64,000 nt of DNA from Posidonia oceanica (taxonomy: Eukaryota; Streptophyta; Magnoliopsida; Alismatales; Posidoniaceae): assembly GCA_037176725.1 (NCBI GenBank), contig JAZBRS010000026.1:155321501-155385500 (forward strand). The letters are read 5' to 3'. The notes below the pieces were generated by a model. The model searched no databases and was not told where the DNA came from. It was given only the letters and a program-made list of their open reading frames with translations. The position numbers and the translations under genes were made by a program. Shown piece after piece: positions 35,710 through 46,852 of the stretch. Numbering within the stretch: the first letter of the stretch is position 1; every line of letters starts with the position of its first letter.

Positions 35710-36070
35710 TTTCTGCACCGTTTTGCGTGCTGCATTTGTTTTATTTGCATATCGCTTGCTTTTTGCATCGTTTTGCGTGCCCCATTTGTTTTATTTGCAT
35801 ATCGCTTGCTTTCTGCACCATTTTGCTTGCCGTATTTGTTTTATTTGCATATTGCTTGCTTTTTGTCTTGTTTTGCGTGCTAGCATTTGTTTTATTTGCA
35901 TATCGCTTGCCTTTTGCACAGTTTTGCGTGCTGCATTCTTTTATTTGTATATTGCTTGCATTCGCCTCGTTTTGCGCGCCCGCATTTATTTCCCTTTGCA
36001 TATTGCCTGCATTGCACCATTGTCCGCACCCGCTTTGGTTTTCCTCTGCATGTCGCTTGCATTTGCATGG
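35710..36070 (+). repeat. About 54-bp repeat array in LTR C
   Basis: Units of the form TTTTGCGTGC...CATTTGTTTTATTTGCATATCGCTTGCTTTTTGCA repeat about six times with decay. The GTTTTGCGTGC core is shared with the minisatellites of LTRs B and G. Confidence 0.8.
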
Positions 36071-36385
36071 TTTTCCGTCCTTGCATTGCTTTCCCTTGCA
36101 TGTCGCTTGCATTGTATTGTTTACCGCTGTTTTGCTTTATCGCCTGCATTTGCATTAGGGCAATGATGCTTACTACCTAGGAGTTCTCACGAACTAGGGC
36201 TTACCCGTTCGGAACACTAGCAGCGTTGCTGAGCACATAGCTTGCACGTTTAATTCCCTGCACGCATATTAGCACTTAGAGCACACATTAGAGCACGCAT
36301 TCAGACATTCGTGGCATCTAGGCATTAGGCATGCATCTTTTGGCATATGCGAGCGAGTTAAGCCTAAGAAAGACCGATTCTCGGG

Positions 36386-36418
36386 CGTATCGGGGATGCC
36401 TAACACCTTCCCCGTGCG
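36386..36418 (+). other. Conserved 33-nt LTR hairpin, copy in LTR C
   Basis: The outer stem is CGTA with TGCG: the G-C pair seen in A, B and G is an A-T pair here, i.e. both sides changed. The CGGGG/CCCCG stem is kept. Confidence 0.7.
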
Positions 36419-36768
36419 TAACAGGAGTCCTTGCCCTGTTTCTTGGAGCGTAATGACCATATCGCCCTCATCCTAGGCATGAGTCATAGCATTGCATAGC
36501 ATAGCATCGCATTGCATCGCATCCCCTTGCATTCTTTTGCTTGGTTTTGCGTGTTTATTCACGCATTTCCCCGATTTTCCTTGTCTCCTGATTCAATAGA
36601 CACGGTGGCGACTCTGATTTGTCTTATCTTTTCTTTTTCCCTTTTTGCCAGCGTTTTCGAGTCGAGTTTCCTTCCTTGGATTCTGCTGCATATAGTGACC
36701 CTAGTTCCGATCAGTGCACGCGAGCTTTGGCATCGTGCATGGACAATCCGAATTTCAGGATTACTATA

Positions 36769-36819
36769 GATGGCGACCACAATGGCTGCTCAAGATCAAG
36801 GACGAGATCATGAAGCAGC
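36769..36819 (+). pseudogene. 51-bp RT fragment of element A between insertions C and D
   Basis: After GATGG the sequence encodes KIKDEIMKQ, the expected continuation of the RT N-terminus after PVKQKLRRW. It ends at GCAGC, the target of insertion D, and resumes at 43067. This sliver proves that C and D are two separate insertions. Confidence 0.8.
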
Positions 36820-37137
36820 TATAGACACCCCATTTTGACAGGCTGAATTGGTTGAATCTCTCTCATTGGTGGTTCTCTCCCAAACTTCAAATCAAACTCT
36901 AAAACCAAATCGAAAACCACACCCATTTTCTAAACCTAAACCCACTCCCAAAACCCTAGGAATCTCCACACAAAAATCCTAGGGTAAACCCCACAAAAAC
37001 CCTAGGATCCCCTCACATAAGCCCTAGCCTTTAACTCCCAAAACCCTAGAAAAATCCTAGGTCACACTCACAAAAACCCTAGGAATCCACTTACAAAACC
37101 CTAGGACAGAACCCTAGAACCAAACCTAGCAAAACCC

Positions 37138-37606
37138 AAACTTGCAATTTGAAGTAGCAGACCTCCGGTAGCTTTGTGCTTCTATATTTACAGGTTCTTT
37201 GTTTATTTCAACCGAGTTAGACACACAGTGCTCTGAAATGTGTACATCTTCTGAGGTTCATAGATATATATAGAAAAAAACTCCAAATTTGGTTTTGGGT
37301 CTTGTGCTCCAAATCAAACCTTTGAATGGTGAGGAATGTCCATTCTTCCGTCAATCCCTATTCACAAATCAAGCAGGAGACCACCTCCGGCATACAGCTA
37401 CTGATGGTGCAATCTCATATTAGCTATCAGCTTGTAAAATATTGTTCATTTCAATTTATAAGTAGAGGGATTTATGTTTTCATGAAAATGTTCTTTTCGT
37501 CTTTACTGCATGCTCTACTGATTTTGAATGTATTGGAACCTTGGAGCTGTGATCTTACTATAGAGTCGATAGATTTCACGTCTTCAATTTGAAAAAAAAA
37601 AAAAAA
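37138..37606 (+). mobile_element. Retroposed sequence with poly(A) and 14-bp target duplication
   Basis: 469 bp absent from the sister LTR of element D. It ends in about 16 A and is flanked by ACCTAGCAAAACCC at 37124-37137 and 37607-37620. No tRNA-like promoter boxes at its start and no long domain-bearing frame. Inference: a 5'-truncated reverse-transcribed mRNA (or 3' UTR) or an unknown SINE, moved by LINE machinery. Confidence 0.85.
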
Positions 37607-37860
37607 ACCTAGCAAAACCCTAAACCCTAGGTCACACACACTCACACAAGCCCAAGCCCCCAACTTTTCTTCCTTTTCTTCTCCTTCTCTTCTTCTTCCT
37701 CTTCCTTTTTTCTCTCTTTTTTCTCTCCTTTTCCCCTCCTTCCAGGCCCAGCCCACCTTCTCCTTTTCTTTTTCCTTTCTTTTTCTTTTCTTTCATTCCT
37801 TCTACCAGCCCGGCCCACTTCCTTTATTTCTTTTTCTCTCTCCTTTTCAGCCACCAGCCT

Positions 37861-38682
37861 GGCTTTGGATGGCACCCGCAGTAGTGCACGGTCCTAGGAT
37901 CGTTGTCTCGGTTTCGCATGCTCGACGTTCCACTATTTATACATTGCATTTCACTGCATAGCATCGCGTGCTTAGGATTCGAACCCCTGGTTCGTGTATT
38001 GCCTAAGGTAGCATCCTCAGCACCCGCAAAACTTTCGCAGCTTGCCGGCTTGGGATGATACTCGCAGCAGTGCGCAGCCTGGGACCGTTTTCTCGGCTTC
38101 GCGTGCCCCATTGCATAACATTGCATTCTTATTGTATTGCTACTCCTTTGTAGTTATTACACCAGCTTCCGAATTCCATTTCCTGGGCACGGTGCCCACC
38201 ACCGCATGCACATTCACAACATCTCTCTTTCAGCACCTTTTCTTTCAGCCTTTTACTTTCAACACTTGCATCGCCTACGCCTATAGCATGAAGCTTGGCA
38301 AACGGCACCTCCGCGCCGGAGCGGAACTTCGGTATCCTGTCGACTGGCCTTCCTGCATTACCCAGCGACACCCCTTGCATTGCATTTTCCGCCTTTTCCG
38401 CGTGCATGCTTCACTTGCTTTCCCCTAGAGGAGTACAGCGCAATGAGCATTAGCGTAGGCATCACATCTGTACCAGCACTGTACACTAGTCTTTGCATTG
38501 GCACAGCATTCTAGTGTTCACATTCATCTGCATTCGGCAGCGAGTCATGACTTTCGGTGCATCCACCGAATAAATGACTCAAGCCTACAGCAGCATCTGG
38601 CTCTCATCGTTGTCAGATGGGGTGTCTTGTCAACCCTGAGCCACAGTCTCGCTACGCTTGACCTCGCTCAGGGAGGGACATC
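37861..38682 (+). other. 3' internal region and polypurine tract of element D
   Basis: Non-coding DNA before the 3' LTR. It holds a diverged direct repeat (37860-37922 and 38047-38109, both with GCAGTAGTGCACGG/GCAGCAGTGCGCAG and CTCGG(T/C)TTCGC). It ends in a purine-rich run (38669-38678, CTCAGGGAGGGACATC), the likely plus-strand primer directly before TGTAGACACC. Confidence 0.7.
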
Positions 38683-38906
38683 TGTAGACACCCCATTTTG
38701 ACTGGCTGAATTGGTTGAATCTCTCTCATTGATGGTTCTCTCCCAAACTTCAAATCAAACCCTAAAACTAAATCCAAAACCACACCCATTTTCTAAACCT
38801 CCACTCCCAAAATCATAGGAATCTCCACACAAAAACCCTAGGATAAACCCCACAAAAACCTTAGGATCCCCTCACATAAACCCTAGCCTTTAACTCCTAA
38901 AACCCT

Positions 38907-39127
38907 TAAGCATAATGGTTACTGTAGTGGTTGGGTCACCTCCACTACCCTCTCATGACGTGGGTTCGAAACCTGCTCAGCGCATATTGAGTGGGATTTT
39001 CCCACTCTTTCTTGTATGGGATTAATTTCCCTTCTGTGCAGCCCACAGGTTTCGAACCTGTGACCTGTGGGATTTCCTGAAGAAAAAATTCGTTAAGCTA
39101 TAGTAGGTTAGGGTATAAACAAAAAAA
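38907..39127 (+). mobile_element. tRNA-derived SINE in the 3' LTR of element D
   Basis: About 221 bp absent from the sister LTR. It begins TTAAGCATAATGGTTACTG; a pol III B box (GGTTCGAAACC) lies at 38953-38963. A second B box in inverted orientation (CAGGTTTCGAACCTGTG) lies near 39046-39062, and the element ends AAACAAAAAAAAA. Diverged 15-bp target duplications flank it (38892-38906, 39128-39142). Confidence 0.8.
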
Positions 39128-42100
39128 AACTTCCAAAACCTTAGAAAAACCCTAGGTCACACTCACAAAAACCCTAGGAATCCACTTACAAAACCCTAGA
39201 AAAAATCCTAGGAGAGAACCCTAGAACCAAACCTAGCAAAACCCTAAACCCTAGAAATCCTAGGTCACACACACTCACACAAGCCCAAGCCTAAGCCCCT
39301 AACTTTTCTTCCTTTTCTTCTCCTTCTCTTCTTCTTCCTCTTTCTTTTTTCTCTCCTTTTCCCCTCCTTCCAGGCCCAGCCCACCTTCTCCTTTTCTTTT
39401 TCCTTTCTTTTTCTTCTCTTTCATTCCTTCCACCAGCCCGGCCCACTTCCTTTATTTCTTTTTCTCTCCTTTTCAGCCACAGCCTAGCCCATCTCCTCTC
39501 CTCCTCTTTCGTTTTTCCTTCTTCTCCCCAGCCAGCCCGACATCTTCTTCTTTTTTCTCCTTCTTTTCCCTCCATCATCTGCTGCACAGCCAACACTCAA
39601 CCCCCTGCACTCACATCTACACCCAAACACAGCAGCACCACACTCCACCCTCTGCACACTTACTACCCAGAGGTTGCCCCACGCCATTGTCCGGCGATTG
39701 GCCTCTCACAGAGCCCCTTTTGCCGACCTCCCAGAGATTGCCAATTCAACTACTACCACCTGCCAGCAGCTGCCGATCTCTTGCACACACCATCCCCACT
39801 CGAGTGGCAAGCCCCGATCAAAACCAATCCTTCCTCATCCCTTCAGCGAGGGGAAGCATAGAATTCACCAGAAAAACCAGAAGCCAGAACCCAACTTCTT
39901 CCCCTCCACAGCAGCAGCTTCCCATTTCCCTCTCTAAGCACCCAAGCCACCTGAGACTCACACACGACCCACCATTGTCTTCCTTGCGCCTCCACGATCC
40001 CAGAGAGCGATCCCAAAACATCCAGAGAGCCACACAGTAGAGGAGAGCCAAAAATCATAGTGAACCACCTGGATTTTGAAATCCTGTCTAGAGGGTGCAA
40101 ACTTGCTTCTGAGCAGCTCCGGACCTTCCTTGCGACACCAGGAACTGCCTTCGATCGCCGCGCACTGCCGTCGTCCTCCGCAGTGCTACCGCGAGCTCTC
40201 ACCGAACTGTCGAACCCACTCAAGGTCGACAGCACGCTCCGGCAATCGTGACAGGTAACAGACCATATATTTAAACTCTATGCATGTCTATCTTGCTTTC
40301 TAGATAGGTAGAGCTAGGTTTAAAGCCTCGTAGCCCTAGATCGCCTCCGCCGCTACAGTCATCTTCCCCGACGAGCTCTGACAGCCGCCACTGCACGCCG
40401 AGCGCTCTGGACCTCCGCCGTTCCTCCGGAACCTCTCCCAAGCTCCGCTGGAGCACCAGAGACCTGCTCCAGCCCCTCGCGACCGTCGTCGAGGCTTCCT
40501 ACACCCGCTCCGCCTCTGTAAATCGCTGGACTTCTACGCCGACATTGACAGAGCGCTCCTGGCCAGCTCCGGCCTTCAGACCTTCCCTCGAGCTTCGCCG
40601 GACCTCCAGGAGCTTGACTCGACGCCATCCGAGCTCCGTCGCTACCTCCAGCTCCTGCTCTGCCCGCCGCTTCCTCTACAGCAGCCGCTGACGTCGACAG
40701 CAAGCCTCAGCCTCCGCCGCTTCTCCGGATCTGCTCCCCGAGCATCGCCAGACCACCAGGAACGTTATCTAGCCCCGCCCGAGCTCCGTCGCTGCCTCCA
40801 GCACCAGCTCCGCCTCCGACCTCCTCTACAGAAGTCCACCTTGGTCGGCAGAGTACTCTGGACACCGCCTCGCGCTGCTGAGACCGCCGGAGCCACCGGA
40901 CGCACTGCTGAGACCGCCGGAGCCACCAGACGCACTACCTCCAGCTTCCAGGAGCCTCAGACCGGCCAGCCGCCGCCGCGACAGCCTCTTCTTCCCCAGC
41001 GAAGGTGTTGCAGTGTCGGGCGACACTGTAGTACTGTAGTTGGGTATGGTTTTGATTTAATTCTTAGTTGATACATTGAATTAAATTACTGTAGGTTATT
41101 TTTATTGCTTCTAGGTCCAGTTGTGGTTTGAGAATCATTTAATTTCTGTTTTAAATCATACTACATTATAGTTTGGTCCATCACTTTAATTTAATAGCAT
41201 ACAGGTCCTTCATGCATTCATTTAAATCACTTAAATGTTGTTTTAAATCATGCATTGCATTTCAGCCCTTAAGTTTATTTTATTTACTTTGCAGTCCAGT
41301 TCTGGTTTATGAGTAATTTAATTCTACATTTTTACCTTAGTACATTGCATTTTAATCCTGTGGTTTGCTTTTATTGCATCTAAGTCCTCAGATCATCATG
41401 CATTCATTTAAATCATGTTTTAAACCATATCGCATTGCATAAAAAACCAAAAATAAGTTTTAATTACATGTCAGTCCATTTTTCTTTGAATCATTCATTT
41501 AAATCATGTTTTAAACTATATGGCATTGCTGTTTAGTCCAGAATCATGTTTTAATTGCAAATCAGTCCTCAGAGCATTCATCCATGTCATTTAAATCTAG
41601 TTTTTTTATCTTATTGCATTGCAGAAAAATCCAGAAACTTGTTTTATTCGCATTTAAGTTCAATTTGCATCATGCATCATTTACATGACATTTTTAAATC
41701 ATATTGCATTGCTTTAAAGCCCAACAATTTTTCTAAATTGCAATTCAGTCCACTTTTTGAACTGTTGCATGTTTGCATATTTTTTTTGCATTGTACTTAG
41801 GTCCTACATGTTTTCAAAACTGCATTTAGATTATTTCTTGCATCATTGCATGCACATCATTCAATTAATGTTGCATTTAGCCATTGCTTGCCTTGCATTG
41901 CTGCATTAACATCTTTGCATGCATTTGCCCTGCATTGCACACACATAAGGACATTTTGCATTTACGTCCCTGCACTTTCCCTAAATTGCACTTAGGTCTC
42001 TACATTTGTATTCTTGCATGCATCGCACTCTCATGTCATTACATACTGCACCATTGCACTTGTTTGAGCATCATCAGCCTCATTGCATGTAGGACACCCT

Positions 42101-42719
42101 GCATTGCACACACATAGGGTTAATTTGCACTTAAACCCCCACTTAGATCACTTTTTCTGGCCCTTGAGCCATTTGACTTTAAACCTGAATAACTTTTGAT
42201 CGGACCGTTGGATCTTCACGATCTAACTATCCAGGTCTTCTTGGTTAAATGATCTTTCATTCTAACCAAAGTTATTTCAGATCAGGCCTCAGATCCTCAA
42301 GATAAGCCCACCTGAATCACTGCATATCACTCATTGCCTTATCATTTGCATTGCACGCATCGTTTTCTCGATCTGTTTTTTCGTGCAAGTAGATTAGGCT
42401 TTGCCACCCCTGTTTTGCTTCCTTTTGCTTGTCGCACACCTTCATTGCATGGTTTTCATCGCTATTTTGATTTATCACCTGCATTGCATTTAGGGCAATG
42501 ATGCTTATTGCCTAGGAGTTCTCTCGAACCAGGGCTTACCCGTTCGGAACACTAGCAGCGTTGCTAAGCACATAAATTGCACGTTTAATTCCCTACACAC
42601 ATCTTAGCACTTAGAGCATACATTTGAGCATGCAAATAGACATTCATGGCATTTAGGCATTAGGCATGCATCTTCCTGCATATGCGAGCGAGATAGCCTA
42701 AGAAAGACCGATTCTCGGA

Positions 42720-42752
42720 TGTATCAGGGGTGCCTAACACCTTCCCCGTGTG
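42720..42752 (+). other. Conserved 33-nt LTR hairpin, copy in LTR D
   Basis: Outer stem TGTA with TGTG (three wobble pairs and one A-T); inner stem CAGGG/CCCCG with one mismatch. The spacing of 33 nt is unchanged. Confidence 0.65.
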
Positions 42753-43066
42753 TAATAGGAGTCCTTGCCCTTTCTCTTGGCCCACAATGACCAATATGCC
42801 CTCATCATAGGCACGAGTCATAGCATTGCATATCATTGCATCTTTTGCATGTTTTCCATGCATTTCCTCGATTTTCCTTGTCTCCCGATTTAATAGACAC
42901 GGTGGCGACTCTGATTTAGTCTTATCTTTCCTTTTTCCACCTTTTCCAGCATTTCCGAGTAAAGCATCCCTCCTCGAGTCCAACTGCTAAAAGTGAACCT
43001 AATTCCGATCGGTACACGCCAACTTTGGCATCGTGCATGGACGATCTGAATTTCGGGGTTACTACA

Positions 43067-43335
43067 GTAGCATAATGTCAATTTTCTCAAGGTCGTCCTA
43101 TACCCTGAATGGCTTGCAAACGTTGTGCCAATGCCCAAAAAAGACGGTCGGGTCCGCATGTGCATCGACTATAGGGATCTAAACAAGGCAAGTCTCAAGA
43201 GCGATTTCCCACTACCGCACATTGATGTCCTAGTCGACAACACAGCAGACCATAAAATGCTCTCCTTTATGGATGATTTCTCCGGCTATAACCAGATTAG
43301 GATGGTAGAAGAAGACATGGAGAAGACATCATTCA
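43067..43335 (+). pseudogene. pol: Reverse transcriptase of element A, N-terminal half
   Basis: Continues after insertion D with NFLKVVLYPEWLANVVPMPK, KKDGRVRMCIDYRDLNKAS, FPLPHIDVLVDN and MLSFMDDFSGYNQI, i.e. RT motifs 1-3 of a Ty3/gypsy Tat/Ogre element. It is cut after EKTSF by element E at the ATTCA target (43331-43335) and resumes at 54184 with the catalytic YVDD part. Confidence 0.9.
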
Positions 43336-46300
43336 TGTAACGACCCAAGTCGCTACCAACAAAACCTACAGCCCAACAAATTTAAAATTTAATTAAATAC
43401 AACAATTACAACAAACTACTGGGCTAACAACAAATATCAATGCTAGGAACCTGCAGTGGACAGCTACGTGACTCCCATTATATGCACTATACTCCAAACC
43501 AGCTAATCATCTGCACCTGCAAACCAAACAAGCACACGTGAGTGACCTAGAAATCGTCACCCAGCACACACCTCGCAAAAACCACGCAAGAAACCGACGT
43601 AAAACCTCAAATACGGCACAACCGGTAAAACCCCAAAATCTAGGTCAACAACAAGCAATATAATCAAATAAAACACAATTCCCAAAGCCACTATGCTAAC
43701 ACAGGGAAAAACAGGCGTTTCCAGAAATATAAATCACAAAGTCATGGCCCATCGGTCCAAAACCTCAAAACCACTCAAAACCCTCCAACCCCTCAGGCTG
43801 AGAAAACACTCGGCCCATTGGCCAAGACAAGGCAGAAATACCTCGCAAAACTAAATCACAATCAATATAATGGCCCACCGGCCCAAAGCTCAAACCAAAG
43901 CCACACGCCACAACTAGGCGGGAAAACATCTGGCCTAATACGGTCCAAAACACAAACCATAAACTCACGCCATACACAAGCAGAAAGCAACTGGCCTAAT
44001 ATGCCCAAACAACAGCAAAACTCACAAAGCCCAAACTCGGGCAAAACTCAAGGCCTAATACGACCAGCAACAACAAAACACAGTCCCACGGGCACAAAAC
44101 CACAACTGATCGTATTACCTGGTGCCAAGCAACCGATCTGGCCTCAAGCAGTAGCCAGGGACTCACCCCTGCAGCTTACTGCACTGTCACGAACACCCGT
44201 CCTGTGGAGCAGCGTGTCCGTCCCGGCATCTCGTTACTAGAGACGCCTCAAAAGCGATCCCCCACCAGGGAAAGCTACTCACCCCAATTGGGCAAGCTGT
44301 CCTCACTCAGGACAAACCACAGGGCACGCCTAATATACGGTGACCTCAACTCAGTGCTCCGAACCACTAGAGGCTCCAACCCCTAGGCTCAGCCAGCACC
44401 AGTGCTCCGAACCACTAGAGGATCCAACCCTTAGGCTCAGTCGGCACCCAAAACCAGGCAAGTCCCGGTGCCCGTAACAACTAGGATATCACACCCAGCT
44501 ATGCAGGAGTATCATACCTCCCGAGTCTGCTGCTACGATATCGCTAGGTATGGCTGGCACCCCGACCCCCAAATCTCAACCCAGGCGAAGTGTGCGACAC
44601 ACCAGGAATGCCGTCACATTCCCGGGTTTAGCCAACAGAACTCCTAGGTTTTCGGTCATGGAAAAACTCGGCAAAACCATTTGCAAATCATTCATATTTT
44701 TCCTCAAAAATCTCTTTGAAAACATTTATCAAATATCCCGGGCCAAAGCAAAAAAGCCCAAAAAACCCAACCAAGGAAACCACATTGGAAAACATTCGCT
44801 GAGAAAACACTCAGCCTCTGATTCGACACGCTGAAATTCACCGGAGTGCGAAATCAAGGCAGAGGTTCACAACTCAGCACTGGAACGGGGCTCTATTTTG
44901 GATCGGGGCTCCATTTTGCTACAGCAAACGGGGCTCCACCCAAAAACGGTGCTCCGGACCAAGAGAAAAAGGGGCTCCGTTCCAAAAACGAAACTCCAGA
45001 CCAGGGAAAAACGGGACTCCGTTCTACTAACGGGGCTCCGTTCCAGGCCAGTTCAGAAAATTTAAAGAACCGACTTAAACCCCCAAATGCTTGAAACAAA
45101 CTTGAAAACTAGCGTGCCAGATACCGGGATCTCCAGAATAAAACAAGGAATGCAACTATACCCTCGATATGGCATTCTAAGGCACGCAACACAAGAAAAC
45201 ACCAGAAATCCAATATTCAAGTCAAATTCTATAAAAAACCACAAAATCATATCAAATCCACGCCAAACCGGGCGCGCAACACATGCAAACGAGCGTCTCA
45301 GCTCGAGCAACACAGATATATCACAATCGCCTCAATCCGAGGCTCAAAACACCGGAATCTACCAAAAAACCAATAATTAGGCATTTAAGCCGCTCGGGAC
45401 ATAAATTTGGTCAAAAATCACAATAAAACTCTAAAAATTACCAAAACACTTCCATGACATTCTATATACGTCATGGAACACAAGCATATCAATTTCGAGG
45501 CGTTCTTGAGCCCACAGCTCAAGAAACCACCAAAAATCCACATTTAAGCTATAACTAACTAAAGCCAATTAAATTTGCCTAAATGTATATAAATCCCTAA
45601 AAATTGCCAAACTTAAATATAACATACAAAACATGGCAAGGGACACACGCATAGCAAATTCTAAATAAAAAGACTCCTACGGCGAGGCGTGTACCTTGGG
45701 ACAGAGGGACAACCTCCGTCCACCGGTGATCCACACACACACCGAGCACGCCGCTCCACCGGGACGACGACCAGAGCTCGCTCGCCGCACCACCGTCGGC
45801 CACCGCACGCCGGCCACCACCCACAGCCGCCAACCACCAGTGGAAGAAGAAGAAGAGGAGGAGGAAGGAGAGGACGGGAGGGGGAGGAAGGGGGAAAGGA
45901 GGAGGAGGGGGAAAGGAAGGAGAGATGGACGGATGGGGAGAGGGGGAGGAAGGAGGCTACGTCGGCTAGGGCACCGCGCACAGGGGAGGAGGTGGACGGG
46001 AACGAGGGTGAGGGGAGAAGAGGACCACACGCGCAGGGGAGAAGGGGGCACGCGCGTGAGGGGGGGAGGGGAAGAGAGGAGAGGGCACGTGAGGGGGATG
46101 AGGGGGTGGGAAAGAGAGAGAGAGAGAGAGGGAGAGGGAGAGAGAGAGAGAGAGGGAGAGAAAGAGAGAGAGAGAGAAAGAGAGAGAGAAACATAGGGAC
46201 CAGACCACAATCTGTCCCACCGACCACCACAAATGGGAGTCCATCACAACAATATAGGTGGAGACCCACACAAACCACAGATGAGGCCCACAACAATTCA

Positions 46301-46392
46301 AGTGGGGCCCGCGAGGCCAATAACACCCGACCAAAGCCAAGGAATTCATTAAATAAGCATAATTACAAGGAAATGAATTCCCAGGTGTTACA
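43336..46392 (-). repeat. 3' LTR of element E
   Basis: 3057 bp; on the minus strand it starts TGTAACACCTGGGAATTC and ends GGTAGCGACTTGGGTCGTTACA-like (imperfect TG..CA). It contains a GGGGCTCC-type short repeat (44886-45050), a two-copy ~50-bp repeat around 44355-44450 and a GA-rich tract (45845-46192). Confidence 0.93.
45845..46192. repeat. GA-rich low-complexity tract in the 3' LTR of E
   Basis: GAAGAAGAGGAGG passing into (GA)n. The twin tract in the other LTR is 53600-53980, with different run lengths. Long open frames over both tracts are artefacts of composition. Confidence 0.9.
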
Positions 46393-46427
46393 TCATAAAC
46401 ACCTAAAAAAGGATTTCGCCCCCGAAA

Positions 46428-46850
46428 TCAAGGGTAAGCGAAAAGGTGCAGGTACCGAGCAATTATGCCATCCTCGTGCTCCTAAGTGGCCTCTTCTGCT
46501 CCATGATGCTGCCATCTCACAAGAACCAGCGGAATCACTTTATTCCGCAACACCTGTTCTCTGCGATCAACAATCTGGACAGCCTCCTCAAAAATGGAGA
46601 GATCTTCCTGGAGCACCTCTGGCTAAACAGGGATCACCTGTGAAACATCAGCCAGATACTTCCTCAGCATGGAGACGTGGAACACGTTGTGCACTACCGA
46701 CAGCTCTGGTGGTAGGGCCAACCTATAGGCAACTTCACCAACCCTCTGTGTGATCTGGTACGGGCCAATATAGCGGGGTGCCTCAAGTCCACCTTGTCCG
46801 CATACTGCTGCACAAACTCCAGACCAAGAAGCTGCCGCTCACCTACCTCG
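46428..46850 (-). pseudogene. pol: C-terminal tail of E pol (GPY-like / chromodomain region)
   Basis: Encodes RYIGPYQITQRVGEVAYRL, LPPELSVVHNVFHVSMLRK, and near the end VDRREQVLRNKVIPLVLV-W. This is the conserved end of Tekay/Del integrases, where a GPY/F module leads into a chromodomain-like tail thought to guide insertion. Several in-frame stops (e.g. SQVIPV-stop, EEAT-stop) and a final TGA at 46428-46430. Confidence 0.8.
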
Positions 46851-46852
46851 CT

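Larger units (their letters stand above)
32033..36768 (+). mobile_element. Element C: 4736-bp solo LTR, Ogre-type
   Basis: Begins TGTAGACACCCCATTTTGAC and ends GGATTACTATA (CA end mutated to TA). It is flanked by GATGG at 32028-32032 and 36769-36773; the coding sequence of element A continues directly on the far side, so this is a solo LTR. Contents: AAACCCTAGG-rich start (32075-32360), pyrimidine block (32380-32640), inverted repeat at 33733-33767, TGCATTTAGGTCC-type array (33780-35350), a GCGTGC/GCATATCGCTTGC repeat (35710-36070), and hairpins at 36386-36418 and 36715-36739. Confidence 0.92.
36820..43066 (+). mobile_element. Element D: internally deleted Ogre-type element
   Basis: Composed of a truncated 5' LTR (36820-37860), about 820 bp of internal sequence that normally precedes the 3' LTR (37861-38682) and a complete 3' LTR (38683-43066). 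Flanks are GCAGC at 36815-36819 and GTAGC at 43067-43071, one C-to-T apart. The first LTR base pair is TA instead of TG. The two LTR starts match almost base for base. Most of the 5' LTR, gag and pol are missing, joined at about 37860. Two later retroposons sit in it (37138-37606 and 38907-39127). Confidence 0.88.
38683..43066 (+). mobile_element. 3' LTR of element D
   Basis: 4384 bp, TGTAGACACCCC to GGGGTTACTACA. It carries a SINE (38907-39127), a pyrimidine block (39295-39560), a near-palindrome CAGTGTCG-GG-CGACACTG (41011-41028), the TGCAT/GGTCC array (41050-42130), the 33-nt hairpin (42720-42752) and the terminal hairpin (43013-43037, one A-C mismatch). Confidence 0.88.

Noticed and set aside
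37965..38005. tRNA-like T-arm (GGGGTTCGAATCC on the minus strand)
   Set aside because: Only the T-arm is recognisable; no acceptor stem or D-arm at proper spacing, and it lies in retrotransposon 3' internal DNA.
32033..43066. C and D as the two LTRs of one element
   Set aside because: Each has its own target duplication and a 51-bp piece of element A coding sequence lies between them.
45661..46753. Long open frames in the LTR of element E (354 and 221 codons)
   Set aside because: Caused by GA-rich low-complexity DNA; not conserved as protein, and the twin LTR shows different lengths.
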